Positions 31,479 through 39,056 of a stretch of DNA of 47,497 nt are shown one piece after another. Position numbers and translations under genes: made by a program. The notes beneath the pieces were generated by a model. The model worked only from the letters and a program-made list of their open reading frames with translations, ran no database searches and had not been told where the DNA came from. The DNA comes from Chloroflexota bacterium (GTDB lineage: Bacteria; Chloroflexota; Anaerolineae; Anaerolineales; UBA11858): the NCBI GenBank assembly GCA_018648225.1, contig JABGRQ010000121.1:1-47497 (forward strand), in the 5' to 3' direction. The number at the start of each line of letters is the position of its first letter. Positions within the stretch are counted from its first letter, which is position 1.

Positions 31479-31649
31479 ATGAAGCTCAATCCACCAAAGA
31501 ACATTACTTTCTATATTTCTGTTGTGCTGGCAGCCCTGGGCTTGATTGGCAGTTTTGTTAGCATCCCCGTTGTATCAGGTTTGGCCTTTTGGTTTGTGGT
31601 CGTTGGCTTCGTTCTTTTGGCAGCCGGCCTGCTCGTCAAAGGTTTATAA
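31479..31649 (+). CDS. 56-residue two-span membrane protein (MKLNPPKN type)
   Basis: An ATG with AAGGAG 8 bases upstream opens a 56-codon frame. A short polar start MKLNPPKNITFY is followed by two hydrophobic helices (ISVVLAALGLIGSFVSIPVV and LAFWFVVVGFVLLAAGLLV). Small proteins beginning this way are, from memory, common in Anaerolineae; the function is unknown. It has its own promoter and terminator and stands alone between the sulfur island and the minus-strand signalling operon. Confidence 0.7.
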   Translation: MKLNPPKNITFYISVVLAALGLIGSFVSIPVVSGLAFWFVVVGFVLLAAGLLVKGL

Positions 31650-31668
31650 AGTACTACTTTGCTCTTCA

Positions 31669-31704
31669 GCGCCCTGGTGTAAACCAGGGCGCTTTTCTTT
31701 TTAA
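31669..31704 (+). terminator. Terminator after the 56-residue membrane protein
   Basis: GCGCCCTGG and CCAGGGCGC form a perfect 9-bp stem with a TGTAAA loop, followed by TTTTCTTTTT. Confidence 0.9.
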
Positions 31705-31750
31705 AGCACTAATCGCAACGGGAAGAACCACTTCATTGCGGGGGGAGATT

Positions 31751-32704
31751 TTATCCACGATCTGAGCGAGCTGCCTCCCATCTACGTTTTTTTTCTTGGA
31801 ATAATAACTCTTCCACAAAATTGCGGTTATAGCTTACCAATTTGGCAATCACCCCCAGGCTAAAGAGAATACCAGCCAACGAAAATCCGATGGCTGAGAT
31901 AATCAGGGACTGGATATGGCCGCCTTGTCCGTGAAAATAAAATGATAAAAAGCGCACCAAAAGATAAGCAGCTGGAGCCAGAAAAAACAAGGCGGCTGTA
32001 TTAAAGGTTTTAAACGGCTCATGCACAATATAGACCCACAGAATATTATGACTGGAGCGGAAAATATACTGAAAAATATTTTTATATAAACGAGACGACC
32101 GCGTTGGCACGTTGACGTTGATCGGCACCGACAAAATTTGTAATCCCTTTCTGGCTGCCTGCACAAGCGTATCGAGCGTGTATGAAAAGCCAATTGTCGG
32201 TTGCAGCCGCATTAACGCATAGGCTGAGTAAGCGCGAAAACCCGAAATCGTATCGGGAATGGGTGTGTCAATCAGTTGGTTGACAAGAAAATTTCCCACC
32301 CTTTGGAAAAAACGTTTTATAAAGCTGAAATGTTGGAGCGCCCACGGTTTCCGGTTGCCTATGACAATATCGGCCCGGGAATCGAGAATTGGCTGGATAA
32401 GGTCGGGAATATAGGCAGCGGGGTATTGATTGTCGCCGTCTGTATTCACAAAAATATCGCACCCGCTGGATATGGCTGCTTCCACGCCGGTTTTGAAGGC
32501 ATGGCCAAGTCCGCGATTTCGCTTGTGCTGAATGAGTTTTGCACAGTAGCGCCGGGCAATCTCGGCGGTTTTGTCAGTAGAGCCATCATCAATGATTTGC
32601 ACTGTAATTTTCGAGATACCTGGCAATTCCCTGGGGATGCTTTCAAGAACCTGCGGCAAGGTTTGCTCTTCGTTGTGGCAATTGATGTTGATGATCAGTT
32701 TCAT
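31751..32704 (-). CDS. GT2-family glycosyltransferase (dolichol-phosphate sugar synthase-like)
   Basis: A 317-residue GT-A transferase. The start MKLIININCHNEEQTLPQVL and the D-x-D type motif in FVNTDGDNQYPA (near 92-103) are typical, as is QIIDDGSTDKTAEIARRY. C-terminal membrane helices follow (AALFFLAPAAYLLVRFLSFY and LIISAIGFSLAGILFSLGVI). Such proteins transfer a sugar to a polyprenyl phosphate. The ATG at 32704 fits the family start better than a codon 15 bases earlier. It is the last gene of the long minus-strand run from pssA and starts 20 bases after the FGE-like gene. Confidence 0.88.
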   Translation of the reverse strand: MKLIININCHNEEQTLPQVLESIPRELPGISKITVQIIDDGSTDKTAEIARRYCAKLIQHKRNRGLGHAFKTGVEAAISSGCDIFVNTDGDNQYPAAYIPDLIQPILDSRADIVIGNRKPWALQHFSFIKRFFQRVGNFLVNQLIDTPIPDTISGFRAYSAYALMRLQPTIGFSYTLDTLVQAARKGLQILSVPINVNVPTRSSRLYKNIFQYIFRSSHNILWVYIVHEPFKTFNTAALFFLAPAAYLLVRFLSFYFHGQGGHIQSLIISAIGFSLAGILFSLGVIAKLVSYNRNFVEELLFQEKKRRWEAARSDRG

Positions 32705-32723
32705 ATTTCCCGCTAACACCTAA

Positions 32724-34358
32724 TTAGTGCGAAAACTCCAATAAAGCCCATTTTTCCGGCAGAAAATTGAGTTGCTCAGGAAACCCGCCCGGCGTTGGTT
32801 TGATGCAATCATCTTCCAGATTTGCAGGCCAGGGGATTTTTTTAGTGGGATTCGATGCTCTGAGAAAGCTCGCCGCAAGGCGCAGGGGTTGATCTGTAAT
32901 TTCGAGTTGATACTCCAATTCTTCGGGGGTTCCCATACGAGAATTAGCTGCTACCCAACCTTCATCCTGAAGGAAAACGTAACGCTCTGCCCTGGCGGCA
33001 TCACTGCTGCTGGTTTGACGGCATTGCCAATCAAAATCCTGAGCTTGTAGCCAATAATCATCAGCTTGCCGATAGATGGCAGTCCCCAGCGCAGCGGATG
33101 AATGCAGGATCAAAATATCACGATCACGCTGGATAAAAACATTGCCCGCAATCATTTCGGGCGTGTTGGCGCGGATACCCAAATAGAGGTAGCCATCTGC
33201 ATGCATCAAGAATAATTCACTACCATCGGCAAAAGCTTCAATGCGGGCTACATCCCATTCGCCGGAGGTCAAGGTCCCATCCATTACCGGAGCTATACCC
33301 GCTGGCACTGCGATTATATTCGAAACGATGGCTGTATCTGTTTCGGTTTCCTGAGTTTGAGAAGCGGCACAGCGAAAGCCTAAATAATTGAAACGTGTGT
33401 CTGGATTAATGGACGGGCGTAATGCTCCCCGGCAATAGGCCGGGGGAGAAAACCAACTGCATCCTTTCGCGATTTTTTCACTTCCTGCTAATGGGCCAGC
33501 AGGGTTTGTGTCAGCCGCGGGAGAATAATCAGCCAGCCAATCGGACACCCATTCAAATACATTGCCACCCAAATCGAGCACACCCGACCAGCTTACCCCT
33601 TGAGGGTAGCTCCCCACAGGCGCGGTCTGCGAGTATCCATCATCAAAGCGGTAATCTGCATGTAATTCGCTGCAATTGGCATCGCAGTAGTTGAGTTTAG
33701 CGCCATCGAATTCACCGCCTGTCGGGAAGATCACCCCAGCTTCGCCGCGAAACGCATACTCCCATTCGGCTTCGGTCGGCAATCGCGCTCCTGCCCATGT
33801 GCAATATTCCTGCGCTTCATCCCAACTGACGCAAACTACCGGATGTTCAGCTTTGTCCGGGTCGGCATACGTCGGCGCTCCCTTTTTACAGGTCAGCGGT
33901 TCGACACAAATACCAGCATCTACACAAAGCCGATATTGAGCATTGCTGATCTCGGTTTGATCCAGCCAGAACGCATCCAGAGAAACGGGATGCTGAGGGC
34001 CTTCTCTGGCATAATACCAGCGATTGCAAATTGGATAGTGCTCCCGGCATAATGCAAGTGCAGCTTCAATTTCGGCCTCCGTACTGCCCATCTGAAACTC
34101 GCCCGCGGGGATATAACGCATTGGCATTCCATCCGCGGGACGCAGCCATAATTCTTGCGGGGGTATTTGGGCCGCGGCATTGGCTGGCTCATCTTGTAGC
34201 CGAGTGTTGGTGGTATTGATAAATTCATTGCCACCATAGCCCGAAATGGCACACGTAAAACAGGCAGCAACAATCAGGAATGTGAATAGATAGTGAGTTT
34301 TCCGTTTCGCTAAAAGCTCCCGGGATGTTTTTGTGAGAGAGGTCGGTTTTCTATCCAT
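32724..34358 (-). CDS. FGE-sulfatase-like (SUMF1) domain + CBM9-like domain, probable lipoprotein
   Basis: A 544-residue protein. The N-terminus has a hydrophobic stretch ending in a lipobox-like VAAC (Cys33). Residues about 55-335 are a formylglycine-generating-enzyme-like domain (PAGEFQMGSTEAEI, DQTEISNAQYRLCV, ARLPTEAEWEYAFRG, LDLGGNVFEWVSDW, GCSWFSPPAYCRGALR, YLGFRCA). The active-site pair of true FGE is incomplete: the Cys of AYCRGA is present but the one five residues before is Ser. So it is probably not a sulfatase activator. The C-terminal part contains a CBM9/DOMON-like start (APVMDGTLTSGEWDVA). It lies at the tail of the signalling operon, and an extracytoplasmic binding function is a guess. 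Confidence 0.8.
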   Translation of the reverse strand: MDRKPTSLTKTSRELLAKRKTHYLFTFLIVAACFTCAISGYGGNEFINTTNTRLQDEPANAAAQIPPQELWLRPADGMPMRYIPAGEFQMGSTEAEIEAALALCREHYPICNRWYYAREGPQHPVSLDAFWLDQTEISNAQYRLCVDAGICVEPLTCKKGAPTYADPDKAEHPVVCVSWDEAQEYCTWAGARLPTEAEWEYAFRGEAGVIFPTGGEFDGAKLNYCDANCSELHADYRFDDGYSQTAPVGSYPQGVSWSGVLDLGGNVFEWVSDWLADYSPAADTNPAGPLAGSEKIAKGCSWFSPPAYCRGALRPSINPDTRFNYLGFRCAASQTQETETDTAIVSNIIAVPAGIAPVMDGTLTSGEWDVARIEAFADGSELFLMHADGYLYLGIRANTPEMIAGNVFIQRDRDILILHSSAALGTAIYRQADDYWLQAQDFDWQCRQTSSSDAARAERYVFLQDEGWVAANSRMGTPEELEYQLEITDQPLRLAASFLRASNPTKKIPWPANLEDDCIKPTPGGFPEQLNFLPEKWALLEFSH

Positions 34359-34466
34359 AACATATTTGATGAGTGGAAATCCTTAGAGCGTGGCTATCTG
34401 CTTGAGAACCTGTATCAGGCTGTTCGGCTGATCCGTCGGGCGTACTCCCCTCACCGCCAGTAGTCG

Positions 34467-35327
34467 TCAATTTTCCAAGTTTTGCTGTTCTTCTCGCATG
34501 GTGAAAACTTCTGCCTGAGAGATTAAATCTGCCTGGCGAACAGCAATTTCAGCAGCCATATTCAGAAATACTTCGGCCAGTTTTCCCATTTCATCGGTTC
34601 GTTGAGCTATACGGTTAAGTATTTCCGGATCAAAACGTTCTTCTCGCAAAGCGGAAATGGCCGCTGAAATATGAAATATTGGTTGATAAACGCGACTGGA
34701 TACCAACACGACCACAACTAAGCTAATTACAATAAATAACACGAACGCGCCCAGGCCAATTTGCATTAAAACTTGAGCATAACGCACTGCCTCTGCATTG
34801 GCGGCAAGGGTAAGTTCATTATTTAAATCCAGCAATTGACTCGTTTGTGCATACAACGTCTCTGTACTTTGCTGCATACTGCCACGTAGACCGGCATAAA
34901 CCGGGTAATTAATATTCTCTCTGCCTTTCTCATTTTCCGATAGCGTCTTTGCATAAAGCTGGTCATAATTTTCTTTTTCCAGGAGAAGGCTTTCCAATAT
35001 CTGTTGCTCTTGCGGCAAAGTTGAAGCGATATATTCGCGCGCCAAAAAAGAATCCAGGAGGGCATTGTATTCTTCGAAGGTACTTTGTCCATTCTCGTCG
35101 AAACGATCTAACAAAGCTCGTTGGGAAAGATCCATTTTCTGCAAATAGGTTTCGGCCTGGTAGGCGGCTTCGAGTTTCTCGATTTGCAGAAACATATTCT
35201 GGGTTTCTTGCTGCATTTGTAATAAATACAAAATAGACACACTAATAGCCAACGCGCTGACGATTGCCACAATACCATTAAGGATAAACAACCAGGATTG
35301 CAAGTTTGTGCGCCGCTTATTCTTCAT
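34467..35327 (-). CDS. HAMP-domain membrane sensor without output domain
   Basis: A 286-residue protein with an MCP/kinase-like sensor layout. TM1 (about 14-36, LNGIVAIVSALAISVSILYLL), an extracytoplasmic helical bundle (about 37-185), TM2 (about 187-215, LGAFVLFIVISLVVVVLVSS) and a HAMP-like segment (YQPIFHISAAISALREERFD ... DEMGKLAEVFLNMAAEI) end in a short coiled coil. There is no kinase, cyclase or methyl-accepting domain. The ATG at 35327 has GGAGAG 4 bases upstream and overlaps the previous gene by 11 bases. The HAMP resembles those of the next gene and the cyclase. It may form hetero-oligomers with them, which is inference. Confidence 0.78.
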   Translation of the reverse strand: MKNKRRTNLQSWLFILNGIVAIVSALAISVSILYLLQMQQETQNMFLQIEKLEAAYQAETYLQKMDLSQRALLDRFDENGQSTFEEYNALLDSFLAREYIASTLPQEQQILESLLLEKENYDQLYAKTLSENEKGRENINYPVYAGLRGSMQQSTETLYAQTSQLLDLNNELTLAANAEAVRYAQVLMQIGLGAFVLFIVISLVVVVLVSSRVYQPIFHISAAISALREERFDPEILNRIAQRTDEMGKLAEVFLNMAAEIAVRQADLISQAEVFTMREEQQNLEN

Positions 35328-36378
35328 CTTGCTCTCCACGAAAACTCTCTTCAAGAACTTGATGCGTGAAATTTAATTTTTGGCGTCGTTCTTGCCGTTC
35401 TTTCTCTTGTAATACGGTTACTTCTTGTTGTAATTGTGTTTCTTTTGATATCACTTCACGAGCGAAGACATCAAATTCACGCGCCGCGCGCCCTAACCGA
35501 TCTTTGCGTGAAATCACATCAGATATTAATCCGGGGCGATATTGATTGCCCTGCAATGCAACCACAGCATTAATCAGAGCCAGAATGGGCGCAGTGATCC
35601 GCCCGGTTTTTATGAACACCCCGGTCGTTATCAACGCCAAAAATACCAGGCTGGCTACACCGATTAAGACCGCATTTTGCACACTTATAATACTTTCTTG
35701 AAGAGCCTGATGTAATTCTCTTTCAAGACCCAGTTTTATGGCGTTTATTTGTTCCTGGATTTGTTGTTTCTGTAATGCAGTAGTGTCAAGAAGCCCCATA
35801 AACTCAGATAAGAACTGGGGTTCAACCAAATTCTCGAACAAAGTTTGACGGTCTGGAGATTTATTCAATAATGATTCAATCGCACTGGATAATTGGCTGA
35901 AAGTCAATGTATAGCTATCATGCAGGGTTAATAACTGCTCGAGATGTTCCGGTTTTGTAGCCGGATGGTTCACCAGGTATTCAAGCTCGCTGGCTAATAA
36001 TTGGCTAAATTCCTGGACTGTCAGCAGTTGCTGACAGATTTGGCTGACTTCATCGATTTCGATTTGTCTTTCATAAACTGGGTCCTCATACGACAGATTT
36101 GTCAGCGCGCTACAAATATGCGCTGAATTTTGCTCAAAATTCCCTATTTCGGCCTTAAAAGAATCTGAGAAAAATTCGATGTCTTGATTATATTCTTCCG
36201 GAAAAATAGTGGGAGTTGGCGTTGGATCATCGCCATTTTGCCCCGCTGTAAGAAACCTGTCCGTTGGAAAATTGGCCGCATGGATTGGCGGCAGCAAGAC
36301 GCTGCCAAAACTAGCAACCCCTATCGTAAGGAGAGCTGCTAGCGTCCATTTTGCAAAACGATTTTCGCGAAACAACAT
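35317..36378 (-). CDS. Second HAMP-type membrane protein without output domain
   Basis: A 353-residue protein. A signal-like N-terminus (WTLAALLTIGVASFGSVLLP then HA|A) leads to a Pro/Thr-rich stretch (DDPTPTPTIFPEE), a helical extracytoplasmic region with Cys about 88 and 114, a TM helix (about 238-262, VLIGVASLVFLALITTGVFI), a HAMP-like segment (ITAPILALINAVVALQGNQYRP ... DRLGRAAREFDVFAREV) and a charged coiled coil. No catalytic output domain. GGAG lies 6 bases upstream of the ATG. It belongs to the same paralogous set as the HAMP protein downstream and the cyclase upstream. Confidence 0.76.
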   Translation of the reverse strand: MLFRENRFAKWTLAALLTIGVASFGSVLLPPIHAANFPTDRFLTAGQNGDDPTPTPTIFPEEYNQDIEFFSDSFKAEIGNFEQNSAHICSALTNLSYEDPVYERQIEIDEVSQICQQLLTVQEFSQLLASELEYLVNHPATKPEHLEQLLTLHDSYTLTFSQLSSAIESLLNKSPDRQTLFENLVEPQFLSEFMGLLDTTALQKQQIQEQINAIKLGLERELHQALQESIISVQNAVLIGVASLVFLALITTGVFIKTGRITAPILALINAVVALQGNQYRPGLISDVISRKDRLGRAAREFDVFAREVISKETQLQQEVTVLQEKERQERRQKLNFTHQVLEESFRGEQDEE

Positions 36379-36422
36379 TAATTACTCCATCTAGCCCAAG
36401 ATGAATTCTTTCCTAATGATCA

Positions 36423-37316
36423 CTAAAAATCGGGCAATCCACCACCCGGATCAGGAATCTCAACCGGTAGGTCTTCCACATCTGGTAAATCTTCCATATC
36501 TGGCAAATCTTCGAAACCCGGCAGGTCGATTCCATCCCCTCCTGAGGAGCCAGATGCTGATCCAGCGCCGGCGTTCAGCGCTTCCTCCAACATCCGTTGT
36601 GCCTTTGCTTCCAGTGCCACCAATTTCTCGAAATTTTCTTCGGTAAATTGTTCAGATAATACCAGTGAGCATCCAGACGAATCGGGATACACTTCGCAGT
36701 AATCTTGCACACGTTCATAGCCAGCCACCAACTCTGCGCAACCCGGCGATTGAGGATATTCATCACAGTAATCCAGAGGGCTGCCATAACCGGATAAGAG
36801 TTGTTCGCAGCCCGGTGATCCGGGATATGCATCACAATAGGCATAAAGATTATCATAACCCAGCAATATTTCTGAACAGCCAAGCATATCAGGGTTTTCT
36901 GTGCAATAATTTTGCGCGCTATCGTATGAAACTCCCGCCATAACCAGGAGATTCCCCATGTCATCCCCAGCATCGGCAGCGATCCAATTTTCTTGCAGTG
37001 CCGCCAGACAAGCCGCATCCTGACAATCAGCGACGGCCTGCAACCAGGCATCCAATTCGTCACGGTTGCCAAAAGGCGTATTCGCCAACAATACACCAAC
37101 CACGGCTTCCTCGGCTAATTGCTGTCCCAGCAGGCTAGATTCCACGGACGCAAATAACTTAATTTCGTCAGTTAGTTCGAAAATACGCTCTACAGACTGG
37201 TTAAAATCATAAATTCGGTATACCGACCAAGACAACAACAAAACACACAAGGTCAGAAACATACCAAAAGCCCCCAAGGAAAAAAGCGATTGAAATGCGT
37301 ACCCGATTTTTTTCAT
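36423..37316 (-). CDS. Membrane-anchored protein with four 23-residue Cys repeats
   Basis: A 297-residue protein with one N-terminal membrane helix (about 12-34, FSLGAFGMFLTLCVLLLSW). Residues 131-222 are four consecutive 23-residue units (131-153, 154-176, 177-199, 200-222). Each has Tyr at 1, Cys at 8, Pro at 12 and Gly-Cys at 16-17 (for example YCDAYPGSPGC). The eight cysteines could form one disulfide per repeat outside the cell. The C-terminus is Gly/Ser-rich and then an acidic DLP repeat (FEDLPDMEDLPDVEDLP). I know no matching family. The ATG at 37316 is preferred over a TTG three codons earlier. It starts 10 bases after the cyclase stop, so it is cotranscribed with it. Confidence 0.75.
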   Translation of the reverse strand: MKKIGYAFQSLFSLGAFGMFLTLCVLLLSWSVYRIYDFNQSVERIFELTDEIKLFASVESSLLGQQLAEEAVVGVLLANTPFGNRDELDAWLQAVADCQDAACLAALQENWIAADAGDDMGNLLVMAGVSYDSAQNYCTENPDMLGCSEILLGYDNLYAYCDAYPGSPGCEQLLSGYGSPLDYCDEYPQSPGCAELVAGYERVQDYCEVYPDSSGCSLVLSEQFTEENFEKLVALEAKAQRMLEEALNAGAGSASGSSGGDGIDLPGFEDLPDMEDLPDVEDLPVEIPDPGGGLPDF

Positions 37317-37326
37317 GATACCCAAC

Positions 37327-38994
37327 TCACTTTTGTGTCATTATTTCTACGCCTTGCCAGCCATCCGGCGCACCCTTTTTAGCCATATCCCGCGAGCGCT
37401 GCTGATAATACGCAGCCGCCTTATCTTCAGGATGAATTTGCAGAACTGCCTCAAAATTTTGGCGCGCTTTTGAAAAATCTCCGGCGATATAATCGCCTAG
37501 TCCACGCTCAAACAAATCCAGAAATTCAATCTTCAGCGAAAATAAATTGGGAGGATCGCCGTCAAACAGCTCATACAAGGTCAACGGCAGAAGTTTGCCC
37601 TTCACCTGGGCCTTACCCAAAAGACGAGACCGATAATATAAGCGATCAGCAACTTGCGATAGCGCTTCTTCCGTGACGATGAGTGAAACACCATAGAATT
37701 TCGTCAGCCCTTCAACCCGTGCTGTCAGGTTGATACTGTCTGAAAAAGCATCCCCCTGCATCCGGCGCGCTTCGCCAACGATACCCACCATCATACCGCC
37801 GCTATGGATGCCAATCCCAACCGAAATGGGCGGTTGCTGATTCGCAAGGCGTTTCGCATTATATATATTCAACAATTTCTGCTTGGCGATTCCCGCCAGA
37901 ATAGCATCATCCACCCCATAGGGGAAGATTGCCATCATGCCATCCCCCAGAAATTTGACCACAAAGCCATGATGCTCTTTAATCAACGGGCTGACCAACA
38001 TCAGATATTCATTCACAAAATCAAAATTCTCTTGCGGGGTCATTTTCTCAGACATAGTTGTGAAAGAACGAATATCGGAAAACATAATCGCCATTTCAGC
38101 GCTAATATGATCACCCAGGTTCATTTCGGTAATGTCACTTTTGTCCAGAAACTCCAGAAATTCGGTAGGCACAAAGCGATTGGCGGCGTCCAAAAAGCGT
38201 TCTTTTTCTTCGACAGAGCGCGTTATCGAGCCCGCCATACTCTGTATTGCGCGTGCCAATTGCCCCATTTCATTTTCACCACGGACATATTCACCCAACA
38301 AATCATCCTGATAAGCATTATTTTCGAAAGAAACGACAGCATTGGTCAAATAAAGCAGCGGTTCGGCGATCTGATTCAAAATAATGGCAGCAAAAACAGA
38401 GAATATGGATATTAACAACATCCCCACAATATTTCCAATAATGGTGTGCTGAACTTGCTGGTCTATTTGAACACTCTCAGCCCGAAGAGAAACCTGACCT
38501 GCAAAAACCATGGTATCAAACTGCGACAAAACCGCCGACGCATTTTTGTCGGCGGTGGGCATTATGAAAGCAACCTTTTCAATATCCCGCACCTGCCAGG
38601 ATTTAAACATTTTTAATGCCGCATCATTATATGCACCTAATGCCGTCTGAAGATACTGTAAATCTTCTTGCGTTTCCCCTGCGCCTGCTTGCAGCAACAG
38701 ATAATCCATATCCTGACTGATCTGTGCATAGCTGACTGAATAGCTCACGCGCAGGTTTTTATCATTTGTAAGTAAATAATTTTTTAGATCCACAACCGAC
38801 TGTTGAAAAAGCAATCGGCTCGCTTCAAGTCTGGAAATTTGTTCGTTGTTTGTTCGAATTTCTTTCGTTTGGTTATTGATTTGAATCAGATAATAGATAT
38901 TCCACCCAGCGAGGGCCAAACCAATCATCACAATACAAATCATGATAACCATTAAATTATTTTTTACTTTCAAACGACTCAGAAAGTTCAACAC
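37327..38994 (-). CDS. Membrane-bound class III adenylate cyclase with HAMP domain
   Basis: A 555-residue protein with TM1 near 14-36, an extracytoplasmic 4-helix-bundle sensor, TM2 near 185-206, a HAMP segment (about 211-265) and a class III cyclase domain (about 290-470). Catalytic residues are complete: metal-binding Asp307 (MFSDIRSF) and Asp351 (FLGDGMMAIF), adenine-contacting Lys347 (VVKF) and Asp415 (QGDAFSD), transition-state Asn422 and Arg426 (SINLTARVE). The Lys/Asp pair predicts ATP rather than GTP as substrate, so the product should be cAMP. A short TPR-like C-terminus follows. The GTG at 38994 has AGGAG 8 bases upstream. It lies directly downstream of two genes whose products carry cyclic-nucleotide-binding domains. 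Confidence 0.92.
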   Translation of the reverse strand: MLNFLSRLKVKNNLMVIMICIVMIGLALAGWNIYYLIQINNQTKEIRTNNEQISRLEASRLLFQQSVVDLKNYLLTNDKNLRVSYSVSYAQISQDMDYLLLQAGAGETQEDLQYLQTALGAYNDAALKMFKSWQVRDIEKVAFIMPTADKNASAVLSQFDTMVFAGQVSLRAESVQIDQQVQHTIIGNIVGMLLISIFSVFAAIILNQIAEPLLYLTNAVVSFENNAYQDDLLGEYVRGENEMGQLARAIQSMAGSITRSVEEKERFLDAANRFVPTEFLEFLDKSDITEMNLGDHISAEMAIMFSDIRSFTTMSEKMTPQENFDFVNEYLMLVSPLIKEHHGFVVKFLGDGMMAIFPYGVDDAILAGIAKQKLLNIYNAKRLANQQPPISVGIGIHSGGMMVGIVGEARRMQGDAFSDSINLTARVEGLTKFYGVSLIVTEEALSQVADRLYYRSRLLGKAQVKGKLLPLTLYELFDGDPPNLFSLKIEFLDLFERGLGDYIAGDFSKARQNFEAVLQIHPEDKAAAYYQQRSRDMAKKGAPDGWQGVEIMTQK

Positions 38995-39056
38995 TTTAGA
39001 ATCTCCTAGAGCTTGCACGATTGCAATCGTAGATACCCCACACCCTTGTCTTGGGA

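Noticed and set aside
32724-34358. Functional formylglycine-generating enzyme
   Set aside because: One of the two active-site cysteines appears to be replaced by Ser and no sulfatase is encoded nearby.
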